From Smallanthus sonchifolius (lineage: Eukaryota; Streptophyta; Magnoliopsida; Asterales; Asteraceae): a stretch of DNA of 64,000 nt. Of this stretch, positions 50,515 through 60,787 are shown piece after piece; the stretch's first letter is position 1; every line of letters begins with the position of its first letter. The translations under genes and the position numbers were made by a program. Where the stretch lies: the NCBI GenBank assembly GCA_023525975.1, contig CM042034.1, positions 875,501 through 939,500 of the forward strand, given 5' to 3'. A model generated the notes under the pieces. The model was not told where the DNA came from. It did not search any database and was given only the letters and a program-made list of their open reading frames with translations.

Positions 50515-51960
50515 CCCCCATACTTTTTAGGTGAAACAACTTTATTCCAGTGAGCGGGGTAAAGATCCCGGTGAGCGCTTCCATAGCAATAATGAAAAGG
50601 AAAGGAGACATCGGGTCTCCCTGCCTAAATCCACGGGAGGAAGAAAATTTGATACCGAATCCACGGTAATACTCAAATGGCTCAGTAACATATGTTTTAT
50701 TCAACGGCCTTGAACCCGAAGGTTTCAGCCAAGTCGACTGTCCTACTTATACTAAACAACTAAAAGATGTATATGAAAATAAAAATAAAATATTATTAAA
50801 AATATGGTCTTGATATCTTCCAAATAAATAGTTGTCGTCTACGGGTCTAGTTCAGCTTATCGGGTCGGATACTCCTGCATCATACTCCCCCGGTTAGAAA
50901 GAGACTCGACCTCGAGTCTTGTTCGATGCACCTTCCAAGTTTTCTTTTCATCTTTTGAATCTGCTTCACCTTTTTTTTGGTGTTTTTTTTTATTTTTATA
51001 ATGGATAGATTTGCAATCACCGAGGATACTCCTCTTCCCCAAAACCTGTATCCAAGACATTGACTCTGGTTCAGTTTCCTTCAATGTTTGCATCCCATAA
51101 GCCGAAACAAACTCCTTTGTCTTCACCCTAAACCATGATGAACCACTCGTCTAAGAGAAAGTCTCGATCACACCGACAGACGATTCCACGCCCCATGGCA
51201 TCTTTTGATCTTTGGACTCTCCTACTCGACTCATGGTTCCTTGCGATGAATCATAATTGGGTTATGGTGAATCTGCAACAGGCAATCTGTCTCTTCCCCG
51301 GGCACGTGAACACCAACGCTTTTGTCGTTGCCTCTTCCGGCGAATCTACGAACAAGATGACGTTATTCTTCACGCGGAGCCATTTGAAAAACCAAAGCTC
51401 TGATACCAAATGATACCGAATCCACGGTAATACTCAAATGGTTCATTAACATATGTTTTATTCAACGGCCTTGAACCCGAAGGTTCCAGCCAAGTCAGCT
51501 GTCTCAAGCCCCAAAGGTTTCAATTACAATCTTCTTATGAAAACAAAGTCTCAAACATAATAAACCCTAAACGTCCTACTTATACTAAACAACTAAAAGA
51601 TGTATATGAAAATAAAAATAAAATATTATTAAAGATATGGTCTTGATATCTTCCAAATAAATAGTTACTTTTCATTATCTTCCATACGAGTCGTCTACGG
51701 GTCTGGTTCAGTTTATCGGGTCGGATGCTCTTTATCAAAATTCCTAAGTAGGTTATCCATTAACAAGAACCGAAGCTCGGGCGAAGGAGAGTAAAGCCGA
51801 AATCCAATTCCACCATAAATGTAAAAGTTCATCTAGGACGGGATGGAGTCCAAAAAAACTCCAACTGATTAAGAGAGTCAAAGGCTTTGTCAATGTCAAC
51901 TTTAAAATGCATACCTTTGGGCTTAGATTTGCGCAATGAAGAAATTAACTTAGTTGAGAA
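50515..51960 (-). pseudogene. LINE reverse-transcriptase fragment split by a TRIM insertion
   Basis: On the minus strand the upstream part (51960-51743) reads KGMHFKVDIDKAFDSLNQ, then ISALLSFARASVLVNG. The downstream part (50649-50515) reads SSSRGFRQGDPMSPFLFIIA then MEALTGIF. These are consecutive blocks of plant L1-type reverse transcriptase (the F.K.D..KAFDS and GLRQGDP.SPFLF motifs). Several stop codons are present. The two parts join exactly at the TRIM's target site, so they were one sequence before insertion. Confidence 0.88.
50645..51742 (-). mobile_element. Complete TRIM-like small LTR retrotransposon
   Basis: The 1088-bp element spans 50650-51737 with 5-bp duplications AAATT at 50645-50649 and 51738-51742. 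The LTRs are 51411-51737 (5' LTR on the minus strand, 327 bp) and 50650-50882 (3' LTR, 233 bp). Both have TG..CA ends; the 3' LTR lacks about 95 bp in two blocks. TGGTATCAGAGC (complement of 51397-51408), the common plant primer site matching initiator tRNA-Met, lies next to the 5' LTR. A polypurine ACCGGGGGAGTA lies next to the 3' LTR. The internal region is only about 530 bp, with a broken gag-like or unknown frame and no pol. Confidence 0.93.
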
Positions 51961-52808
51961 TTAATTTTTTAAGGACTCGTCGGTAATTAGTAATTACCAA
52001 CAGATTTTTACGGATGAGATTTTGGAAGGGATTGTGAAAGACGAAGCAATATCAAATCGGAGGACTAATTCGAATAAGATCAAAAGTTCAAGGATTAGAA
52101 GTAATAATTAAATTTAACTTGGTGAAGTTTGATATTTATTTAATTATTTAGTTTCTTAAGTTGAATAGGTTTAGGTTTAGTTTTTCTTGGAGAGCAAATA
52201 TTGTTTTATAAATAGGGCTTTAGTTTTGTTTATAAATTGTACCATTTGAAGTTTTCGTTTAATAAAGAAAAGAGCCGTAGAGAGTTCTACAAAACTCGGG
52301 TTCGTGTTCACGTTCCGCTTGCGTCAAGTTTAACAAGGATTTCCTTCAAGTTTCTCAGTATTTATGAGGTGAAAATACGCATATGGTTTGTTGGGTTTAC
52401 CCAAATTGGGTTTGCCCATAAAAGGTCATTGACGGATTACCTAACACTTTTCATCTAGTTTCTTTAATTACAATATGATCTAATAGGAGCAATATTGACC
52501 GAGTACGAATCCATGATCACTTGGTATAACAATTTTATATTTACAATACGAGCATATGTTTGATTTATTTGGAATTTGAATATATCAAATAATTACACGT
52601 TTTATAGACCTTTTGAGTGGGCATTTATTGCCTCATAAATATTCTAATATTCCATTTACTTTTTTAATATCCAACCACCAAATGATACCCGTACTCATTT
52701 TTCTTGTGTTCTTGTAGTGGGATTCTTCAATTCTGTCTAATCAACTATAACTATGCTTGGGGAAATGGTAGTATAAATATAGGAACCACACTAGCTCGAC
52801 TCATAGCA
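51961..52808. other. Interval upstream of the first LOR gene
   Basis: No gene recognised. An in-frame upstream ATG at 52704 exists, but the protein upstream of MGFAVDQ is unlike the family. Confidence 0.5.
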
Positions 52809-54256
52809 ATGGGGTTTGCGGTCGACCAATCATATGGCTCACCACAACAACTCAGTAAACCAATATGTGTTGTCAGCCCACAGTTCGTGTCTCCAAACCT
52901 TATACACATGTTAAGCGGGAAAAAACTGCTAACTCTCTCTGATGGAAACTTTGGTGTGACCGATGCCAACGGTAACTTGCTGTTTAAACTCAAGGGGAAA
53001 CTATTGAGTGTCCGTGGTAAACGTCTGCTGGTCGATGCTATCGGAAATCGTATCCTCACTTTCCAGAAAAAGGTCAGTTCAATCGCTTTCGTGTTTTTAC
53101 TATGCCAACACACATAAATAACTTATAGATTATGGGGAGGATAGTTCCTGACACGACATGAAAATAATTAACTTTTATGTTGGTTAATATAACTTGTTTA
53201 TTAAACGAGTGAAACCAAACATGGCCCGTTAACCGTTCTAGTTAATTTCATGGTTTTTAAAAAGTTTCTATTTAGATTAAAGAGACGGGGTTATTTAAAA
53301 AATGTGAAGTGTTATTGATTTTTAATTTGACTCTGACTATTTATTTACTTTTAAACTATTTACTAGTTTTTTATTTACATCAACTTTATTTATTACTCCA
53401 AATTATCCATTTTTGATTCATTCACATTTTTTGGTTCCTCTAAACTTAAGCTAAATATACAAACTCAAGTTTGTTTAATGAGAATGAGTGATAAGGAAAA
53501 AAGAACTGTTGAAAATATATCGATTACAAAGTTTTTGGTTGTCTAAACTCTTATTAAGTCACTAGGTATTACCGATATTCGAGAATGAATATTAAACGGA
53601 TCCACTCAAACACGACACGATTTCAAGTGTTTCTAGGTTATGGTTGATACCATTGACACAAATAAATATGTGTTATGTTTGGGTTCACGTATTAAACCGT
53701 TAACCTGCCCACCCAGACGCCAGTGCTAGATTATAGTTAACTCGGTCAATGGCCCATTCTAACAAATATTTTTGTTAATGTTCTCAGCTAAGTGCCCGCA
53801 AAAGGTGGCAATGCTTTAGAGGAGACAGCACAGACCCTAGAGATCATGTGTTTTCTGCTAAACAAGTAAACCGAACACAGTTCAAGACTTCACTTGAAGT
53901 ATTTTTGCCCTCCAATAGAAACCAAGATGTTGCTGACTTCACAGTCAAAGGAAACTGGTTTGAAAAACGTTGTACTGTTTATGCTGGAGAGACTACAACT
54001 GTCATTGCAGAGGTAATCATCATCAATATCCATAAAGTCTTTCAACTTTCACTTTGAACATGATAATCTTGGTCCCTAATTAATCAAGATTAATGCTAAA
54101 ATGTAGATGAACAAGAAACAAACTGTTCCATTCATCGCTTTTGGAGCCGACACGTGTACTATTACAGCTTATCCAAACGTTGATTACGTGTTCATTGTTG
54201 CACTCATGGCGATCCTCAACGAGATTAATGACGACAAAGAAGAGGATGAAAACTGA
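52809..54256 (+). CDS. LURP-one-related (LOR, tubby-like C-terminal fold) protein, 212 aa
   Basis: Three exons: 52809-53072, 53788-54012 and 54107-54256, all GT-AG and phase 0. The blocks PICVVSPQFVSPN, LTLSDGNFGVTDANGNLLFK, LLVDAIGNRILTFQKK, LSARKRWQCFRGDSTDPRD, FTVKGNWFEKRCTVYAGE and YPNVDYVFIVALMAIL follow the plant LOR (DUF567) family in order, and the length is usual. The fold resembles Tubby and scramblase C-terminal barrels. LURP1 acts in defence against an oomycete, but for this member no role can be assigned. MGFAVDQ is chosen because family similarity starts there. The gene is the intact member of a tandem pair. Confidence 0.92.
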
Positions 54257-54450
54257 TGAAGAGAGCACACAAATAGTAACTTCAATATTGTGGTGTTATG
54301 TTTAATAAAAGATGAAATAGCATGTCAAATAAAACGCATCAATAATACTATTTTCGTTTTAAAATTATTTTACGGTTTTTTTCTAGTTTATAACTAATTA
54401 TAGAATTTCTGAGTATAATTTTACAACTAGGAGTTTTAAATGTATGTATC

Positions 54451-54831
54451 GTAATATATAGAGTAAAGTGACATTTTTGTCCCTATGGTTTGGCCATTTT
54501 AGGCAGTTTCATCCAAAAACTTTTTTTTTCTAGCTTTTTCGTCTCTAAATTTTCAAAATTTAGTCATTTTCATCTAACTGACTAACTCCATATACATTTT
54601 AATGTTAAATCAAGAGTAGTTTTGAACTTCATATATTAAAATCTAACTAAATTACCCCTGATTTAACCAAATTTGCCCCTGATTTAACGTTAAAATGTAG
54701 ACGGAGTTAGTCAGTTGGATGATAATGGCTAGATTTTGAAAAGTCAGAAACGAAAAAGCTAAAAAAAATAAATTTAGATGGCTAAAATAACCAAACCACG
54801 TTAACAAAAATAACACTTTACCGTAATATAT
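54451..54831. mobile_element. Mutator-like foldback MITE related to the 12.3-kb element
   Basis: The element 54460-54822 begins agagtaaagtgac and ends with the near complement gt..cactttacc. A perfect 9-bp duplication GTAATATAT lies at 54451-54459 and 54823-54831. Halves are mutually inverted (cagtttcatcc / ggatgataatgg; aactgactaactcc). It shares gtccctatggtttgg with the 12265-12866 element. Confidence 0.85.
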
Positions 54832-55438
54832 TTTGAGAATAAACAGGCCTAGGCCACGGACAAGCCAATCAAGCCCTTGCCAATCATGAATCCACACAAG
54901 ACATGGGTAACCAGACTATTTAAAGCCTGATTAGGCCCAAGGACGCGTTATTGACCGATAAGGAGCTGTTGTGATTTTGAAACATGAGTGGCCCAACAGT
55001 CAATTATGATGGGCCAATAGGCCCCCACTAAACTGCTACATATTGGAGTGGAGCCAACATCATTGACTAGTCAATCACAACATTCATTTCTTTACAACTT
55101 ACAAGCCATAGTATGATGAGGAGCCATCTTAAAAGCATAAATAAATACAAAAAAGAAAAGTCGACAGAATTATCTTGACTCTATAAATACATTTTGAAAA
55201 TTTCTAATACGTGGTCATGTATATTTTTTTTAAAGGCAAACGTTACTCATTCTCTACTTCTACACTAATAATCCTAAACTACACCAATACCCAGGTTTGA
55301 ACCTGAGACCTCTCCTCCAAGAGTCCATATATATATGTTCATGACGCTTAGTGTCTTTCTATTTAAACCCCAATTCCCACCAACATCCTCACACACATCA
55401 ATACATCATCTCTACAAACAAACAACCATCCCGCCAAA
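54832..55438. other. Upstream region of the second LOR copy
   Basis: No gene. A TATA-like ctatttaaac lies near 55357, about 80 bp before the start codon of the second LOR copy. Confidence 0.5.
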
Positions 55439-56668
55439 ATGATGATGAATCCGATCGTAGTCGTCAACACTAACTTCCTGGCTCCAAATCCAGTGGATCT
55501 AGTTATCGTCAAGAAACTCATGTCTCTCTCAAATGGAAGTTTCACCGTCACCAACGTTAATGATAACGTTATGTTCAAAATCAAAGGCAAGGTTATGAGC
55601 CTTCATGAGCGTCGAGTTTTGCTTGATGTTGCTGGTAATCCGATTCTATCGTTTCAGAAAAAAGGTTCGCTTTCTCATTTCTAGCTACTCTATATTGTTT
55701 TTATTCAACTATATTGTTGTTAATCATTAGTATTATAATTTTATTTATTTATACTTATAGTTTTGTGGGTATTACAATTATCATATGATGATTAATTTTA
55801 GAGAAAATTGCTAAAATAAACATTAAAAGTTGAGAAAATAAACATTTATTTTTCCAAATTATCATTAAACCATATCCACAACCAACCAATGGGAAACTGA
55901 CACGTAAGTAAAAATTGATTTGAAGGCTCCAATATAGCCGGTCACGTGTCAATCATGGAGTATGTCCACGTAAATTTTGTTGGCTAAATTGTAGCCCGTA
56001 TATCTGGTAACGGCTTCACCATAGCCGGCTAAATCAAAACCAATGAAATGATACCACGTGTCTTTGAATAGTCATTTGTTTTAAATTTTGGGGGCTACAA
56101 CGTAGACGGGAGGCTAACATATAGCCGTCTAAGTGTTAGTTTGAAAGTCCTTTAAATGATCGTAACAAATCCAATTTGTGTTAATTGATGTTATGAGCAA
56201 ATGATGAGTTTTCACGATAGATGGGTGGTGTTCAAGGGAAATAGTTCGGTTTGAAAAGATATAATATTCAGTGCCAAACGGTCTTCCAATCTCCAATTGA
56301 AGACATCACTCGATGTGTTGTTGGCGCATAATGTGGAAGAAAATGTTTATGACTTCAAAGTCAAAGGCAGTTGGTTTGAACGATCATGCACCGTTTGTGC
56401 CGGAGATGGAACCACCATCATTGCTCAGGTGAAGTAGTAAACCTTATTTTTGATCTTTTTTAATTTCATAAATAATGTGTTAAATGTAATTATAAAAACT
56501 TAAAAAATGCAGAAGCACACTGCGGAAAGCATTTTATTGGGAAAAGACACATTTCATGTTACGGTGTATCCTAACGTCGTCATTGTTGCACTTATTGTGA
56601 TCCTACATGAAATCAATACACCTTTGGAATACTGTGTCGAGGACAATTTAATACAAAATCAAATTTAA
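55439..56668 (+). pseudogene. Second LOR gene, probably inactivated
   Basis: Exon-like blocks match the first copy. Exon 1 at 55439-55664 reads MMMNPIVVVNTNFLAPNPVD to ILSFQKK. Exon 2 at 56198-56428 reads MMSFHDRWVVFKGNSS, KRSSNLQLKTSLDVLL and KGSWFERSCTVCAGDG. Exon 3 at 56513-56668 reads KHTAESILLGKDTFHVTVYP to IQNQI and a stop. Two defects are seen. A run of six A's at the exon 1 end, against five in the intact copy, puts the donor out of phase with exon 2, and a TGA follows NSSV in exon 2. Exon 3 also lacks three residues after YPNV. Alternative splicing could not be excluded by eye, but the TGA stands in the conserved frame. Confidence 0.75.
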
Positions 56669-56855
56669 TTAGAATAACTGTATTAGAAATTGAATTATCC
56701 ACTGAGGGTCGTATTATGTCTTGTAAATGGCCAATGGTTGAATATGTTTTTTTTTTAATTCTTGTAAAATAATTACTATTTTTCATTTATTAATTATTAA
56801 CAATTACGAACATATTTTAAATACAGAAATATAAAAACTTATCCTAATAGCATCT

Positions 56856-56928
56856 GCTCTCGTAGCTCAGTTGGTTAGAGCACCCGTTTAGTAAGCGGGA
56901 GGTCTTGAGTTCGACTCTCAACGAGAGC
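56856..56928 (+). tRNA. tRNA-Thr (anticodon AGU)
   Basis: A 73-base cloverleaf: acceptor GCTCTCG pairs with CGAGAGC, D-stem GCTC/GAGC, anticodon stem CCCGT/GCGGG around loop TTAGTAA (anticodon AGT in DNA), T-stem TTGAG/CTCAA with TTCGACT loop. A-box TAGCTCAGTTGG and B-box GAGTTCGACTC are internal pol III promoters. A T-run terminator begins about 3 bases downstream. No intron. It lies between the second LOR copy and the 3' end of the DUF724 gene. Confidence 0.95.
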
Positions 56929-57008
56929 ATATTTTTTTATAAACTAACATAGAAACAGGAGAGGGCAAAACCGTAATATCCAACAACAATTCCAAAACAA
57001 GAGCTTTC

Positions 57009-60000
57009 TTACAAAGGGGTGGCTGCAAGTTGTTCAAAAGCAACTTCCAAATCACTGATTTGGTTGGAAACAAGATGCAAGTTTGATTGCAGCCTCATAA
57101 TTTCATCATCTTTCACTTTCATCATGCCCGCGGTCTGCGCGCTCTTTTCTTTCAACACCTTCATCTTCACTTCTAACTCATCCATCTCTTTCTCCACTAG
57201 AGACCTTTCATGGTTGCACTTTTCAAACTCTTTTTCAACTTTCTTATGCGTGTCCTCATGCTCGCACACGGTTGATTTTAAAGAAAGCAGCTTGGTTAAA
57301 CGATCTCTAATTGGGACCACGTCAAACCCATGAGTCTCCAAATCACATAAAGTTTCCAAACTGTTGTTGATTATGTCAACTGGATCATTCGGTTGTAAGC
57401 CCGAAAGGTTCTGAACAAGATTCCCAAATGTGACCATGTATGCAATGGCTAAACCTTCGCGATAATCAGCTTTCTTTTCCTTTAGTGGTGAAAAGTGTGG
57501 CATTTGGGGCGGTGTTTGGTATAACTCGAGAGATTCGATGGTGGCCCAGATTGGCGAGCGCTTGATAAAAGGCCAATCTTGTTGGTAGTCGGTAGTAGTG
57601 GTGGTGGTGGTGGTGGTGGTTCCAGCACTAGCTACAATGGTTTGACTCAGTGAGTTACTATGGTAATTAACTCTAAAACAAAAATAAAGTAAAAGGGCAT
57701 TTTGGTCATTTCACCCCCTAGTTAACAGAAAAGTTGACGAAAGTTAGCCTTAATACCCAAACTCGTTACAAAACTGAAAGCATAAAACCCAAACCTATTA
57801 CTTTAAACTTTTAGTACCCAAACATGTTACTTTCCGCAAACCACAAGGACTATCTATGTAACTTACTCAATAATAAAAATAAAAATAAAATTGCTAAAAA
57901 TGTGTTACTAGTCAGATATCTAATAGAGTACCTTGTAGTAAACCAATTGGTTTTTTAACCACCAACTTCGGTCGTCTTTCTCTCTTCATTTTCTGATGGC
58001 TTGTGCCATCCTCTGACTCACGGGTTTGCTGATAACAACAGCATATCAAACTTCTGTTAATTAGTTAGTTAGTTAGTTAGTTAGACATACTTCAGAGTGC
58101 TAAAACAAGTGCTTACTGTGATGATTATTGCGTGTTCACCGGGAGGTGAATCTTGATTAATTTCATCAGATCTGCTTGTTTCCAAAACAGGCACAATAAC
58201 TTTTGTTTTTCCCTTGCTACCTATACCATAAATAATCCACAAAAATATTAGATTATGTAATTATGTTCATCCTAATTTTAATTATGTATTACATGGGAGT
58301 TATGTCTTTATCTAACGCGTATACTTAATCATAAAAACTCCTAAATGACTTTAATCAAGGTTATTATTGAGATAATATAATATTTGTAATCATATTTGAT
58401 CGACATATTAGATAAGGACAAAATTTGTTCCATGTCGACCGAACCCAAGCCAACCAACCCAAGCCCATTTGGACTAATGGCCCAAGAAACCGGGCCAACC
58501 CGTCCATGTTGGCATCTCTAGTGTTTCCCACACCTGCGGAAGATTGGAATGCTTTCCTACGTGTTACTGCTCTATCCACAGCAGTACATTCCTGCATATG
58601 TTAAGCGTTGAATCAGTAAATCTCAAATCACTAAAAAATACCAATTGGGACTGAAGAGGAAATTTTAACTCACGGATCTTTTGCGCGTTCGACTGTGCTT
58701 TTTAGCAAAACTTGCAGGGCCCACAGTAACGTTTCGAGCCCCTTTAGATGGTGTAGTGAAGCCTGAACGAGCATCACGTGTAGCATTTCTAACACCTGAT
58801 TCCTGCTATTCAAATATGGAACTAGATTGACTTTTGACTTTTATAGTCAAACAAACCATTACAATTTTGCATAACTTCATTTTGACATTAATAAATATCA
58901 AATTTCCTCTAGTGTGAAGTCAATGTGTAACATTTCTATCACCTAACTCCTGCTTCAGTGTCTCTATTAACATCAAGGAACAAATACTTTTCAAATATAG
59001 AAAAAGACTGATTTTAGACTTTTAAACTCAAATAAACCACTACAATCTTGCATAACTTCACTTTGACATTAATAAATACCAAATTTCCCCTAGTTTAAAT
59101 TCAATGTGTAGCATTTCTATCACCAAATTCCTGCTTTAGTGTCTGCATTAACATTAATAAACATATACTATTCAAATATTGAATTAGATTGACTTTTGAC
59201 TTTTATAGTCAAACAAACCATTACAATCTTGAATAACTTTACTTTGACATATACGGGTGTGTAAGCGAGCCGGGCCGAGGCTCGTCTAACTCATGAGAGC
59301 TCGAGCTTAGCTCGTTTTAAAGTTTATTCTATAGCTCGAGCTTGGCTGATTTATTATTTAATAATTTATTTATTTACAATTTTTACTTTAGAGTTAATTA
59401 CACAGATAGTCCATGTGATTTGCAGAAAGCAACAGATTTTAGTACTTACGGTTTAAAGTAACAAATTTAAGGTTTTATGCTTTCAGTTTTGTAACCAGTT
59501 TGAGTATTAAGGTTAAGTTTAAGTAAAATAACTAAAATAGCCTTTGCGAGAAGTAACATGTTAATTTACACCCATTTACACAATCTACCTTCTTTGGCGG
59601 AACTACCCAACGGCAGTCAACCCAGTCAACGTGCAGTCGGAGGTCAGACCTTTGAAACTGAAACTCCTCATTAGGGTTTTGAAACGAAACAACATACTTG
59701 CTCATTTCCCCCTCAACAATCACAGTCTTCACCACACCGATCCACCACCCATCCCTACGGTACGCATTCACAACATCATACACCTCAAAACCCTCCGCCA
59801 CACGAGGAGGCGGAGCCGGAGGCGAAGGTCTGATAAACGAAGGGTCAACCACCTCGGTCAACGGCTGAAGCAGATCAACATCTTCGAACAACGTCTCGTA
59901 CTCCACTAAGTAGCCGATTTTCTTATCCTTTCGTTTTATGGCGGGAGAGGTTTCGAGTTTGTCGATGATGGTGGCGGCGTACCATGCACCGTGGCTAGAT

Positions 60001-60032
60001 ACTTCTACGGTGGATCCTTTGGAAATAGTCAT
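57009..60032 (-). CDS. Agenet/DUF724 domain protein, 497 aa
   Basis: Minus-strand exons 60032-59589, 58802-58674, 58591-58534, 58220-58117, 58028-57932 and 57670-57009, all GT-AG with matching phases. Exon 1 encodes two Agenet (Tudor-like) repeats: KGSTVEVSSHGAWYAATIID at residues 5-24 with YLVEYETLFEDV, and FEVYDVVNAYRRDGWWIGVV with YVVSFQNPNEEF. Exons 2-5 encode a basic linker (AKKHSRTRKRS, KMKRERRPKLVVKK). Exon 6 encodes a Thr run, the DUF724 block SPIWATIESLELYQTPPQMP with ADYREGLAIAYMVTFGNL, and a C-terminal coiled coil. Family members are thought to act in nuclear transport or RNA handling of growing tissues; the role here is unknown. It is divergent from the TOL gene. Confidence 0.93.
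57684..57880 (-). repeat. Dispersed element fragment in DUF724 intron 5, inverted partner at 59393-59546
   Basis: On the minus strand it reads agatagtccttgtggtttgc, tttatgctttcagttttgta, gagtttgggtattaaggct. The plus strand at 59393-59546 (intron 1) has agatagtccatgtgatttgc, tttatgctttcagttttgta and cagtttgagtattaaggtt. The two copies are inverted within the same transcript. The family resembles the 'cgtccctgtggtttgg' foldback MITEs. Confidence 0.7.
58780..59255 (-). repeat. Tandem array in DUF724 intron 1 that includes decayed copies of the exon 2 edge
   Basis: A unit of about 180 bp recurs about two and a half times. It carries gtgtagcatttctaacacct (coding exon 2 sequence in the first copy), cctgct (acceptor side), tgacttttatagtcaaacaa and ataacttcattttgacatta. 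Later copies begin near 58925 and 59105. The first unit lacks about 35 bp present in the others. Confidence 0.8.
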
Positions 60033-60787
60033 TGTTGAGGCGGTTTGGGTGTTGAAAACGGGGTTTTAAATGATCGCATTGCAATGCAACGTCCCCATTT
60101 TTTTTTTTGTATTAGTGATCGGATATTACTGATATGACATGTCTAGTCGCGGTTTGAATGTTGAAAACGGGGTTTTAAATGATGGCAAGGCATCAGAACG
60201 AGTCATTTTCTAATGCACTCGTAACGGGTGACAACATTCTTGCACAGTAAATAACCTATTATGTTCAGATTAGTCAGAACTAGTCTCGAAATGTTATAAA
60301 ATGAGGTAGAGGTTTGCGGGTATTAGGGTTGTGCCCCTATCAATTTTGGGTATTAGGGTAACATTGGAGTAAAAATGAGGTGACACACCCTCATTGGATA
60401 TTTTGTTAGGGTACTTTTTTGGATGAGAGTTGTGCCCCCTTCACCATAATATTCAAATAATCATATTATCGGATTGTTCATGTATGTTGTATAATATAAT
60501 ATGTTTGTATCATATGAACACACTTGAATTCTCATTGATCATCTAAAATAACTCATTTTTATAGTTTAATTAATACTTATGCATCTAGTTTAGCAATAAA
60601 GTGCCATTAACATATTATCTTTTTGAACAATTTTTAAAAACCACTCCTTGTTCTTTGCATTTGGACCCAAAAAAATGCCTTGAGACCCGTTTCTTTCTCC
60701 TATTAAAATCGACCATTTTCCATTCCACAATTCATATAAACAACTCCTATAAGATTTATGTTCTAACAAGGAATTAATCAAGGCAAG
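60033..60787. promoter_or_regulatory. Divergent promoter region between DUF724 and TOL genes, with a direct repeat
   Basis: Start codons are 755 bp apart on opposite strands. A 38-bp direct repeat (tgttgaaaacggggttttaa core) lies at 60040-60077 and 60149-60186, the first within 10 bp of the DUF724 ATG and so in its 5' leader. From 60230 on, AT-rich DNA shows no defined element. Confidence 0.55.

Noticed and set aside
41116..52722. A single 11.6-kb CACTA element ending at 'ttcttgtagtg' near 52720.
   Set aside because: The 3-bp flanks do not match, the right side lacks subterminal repeats, and unrelated complete insertions lie between.
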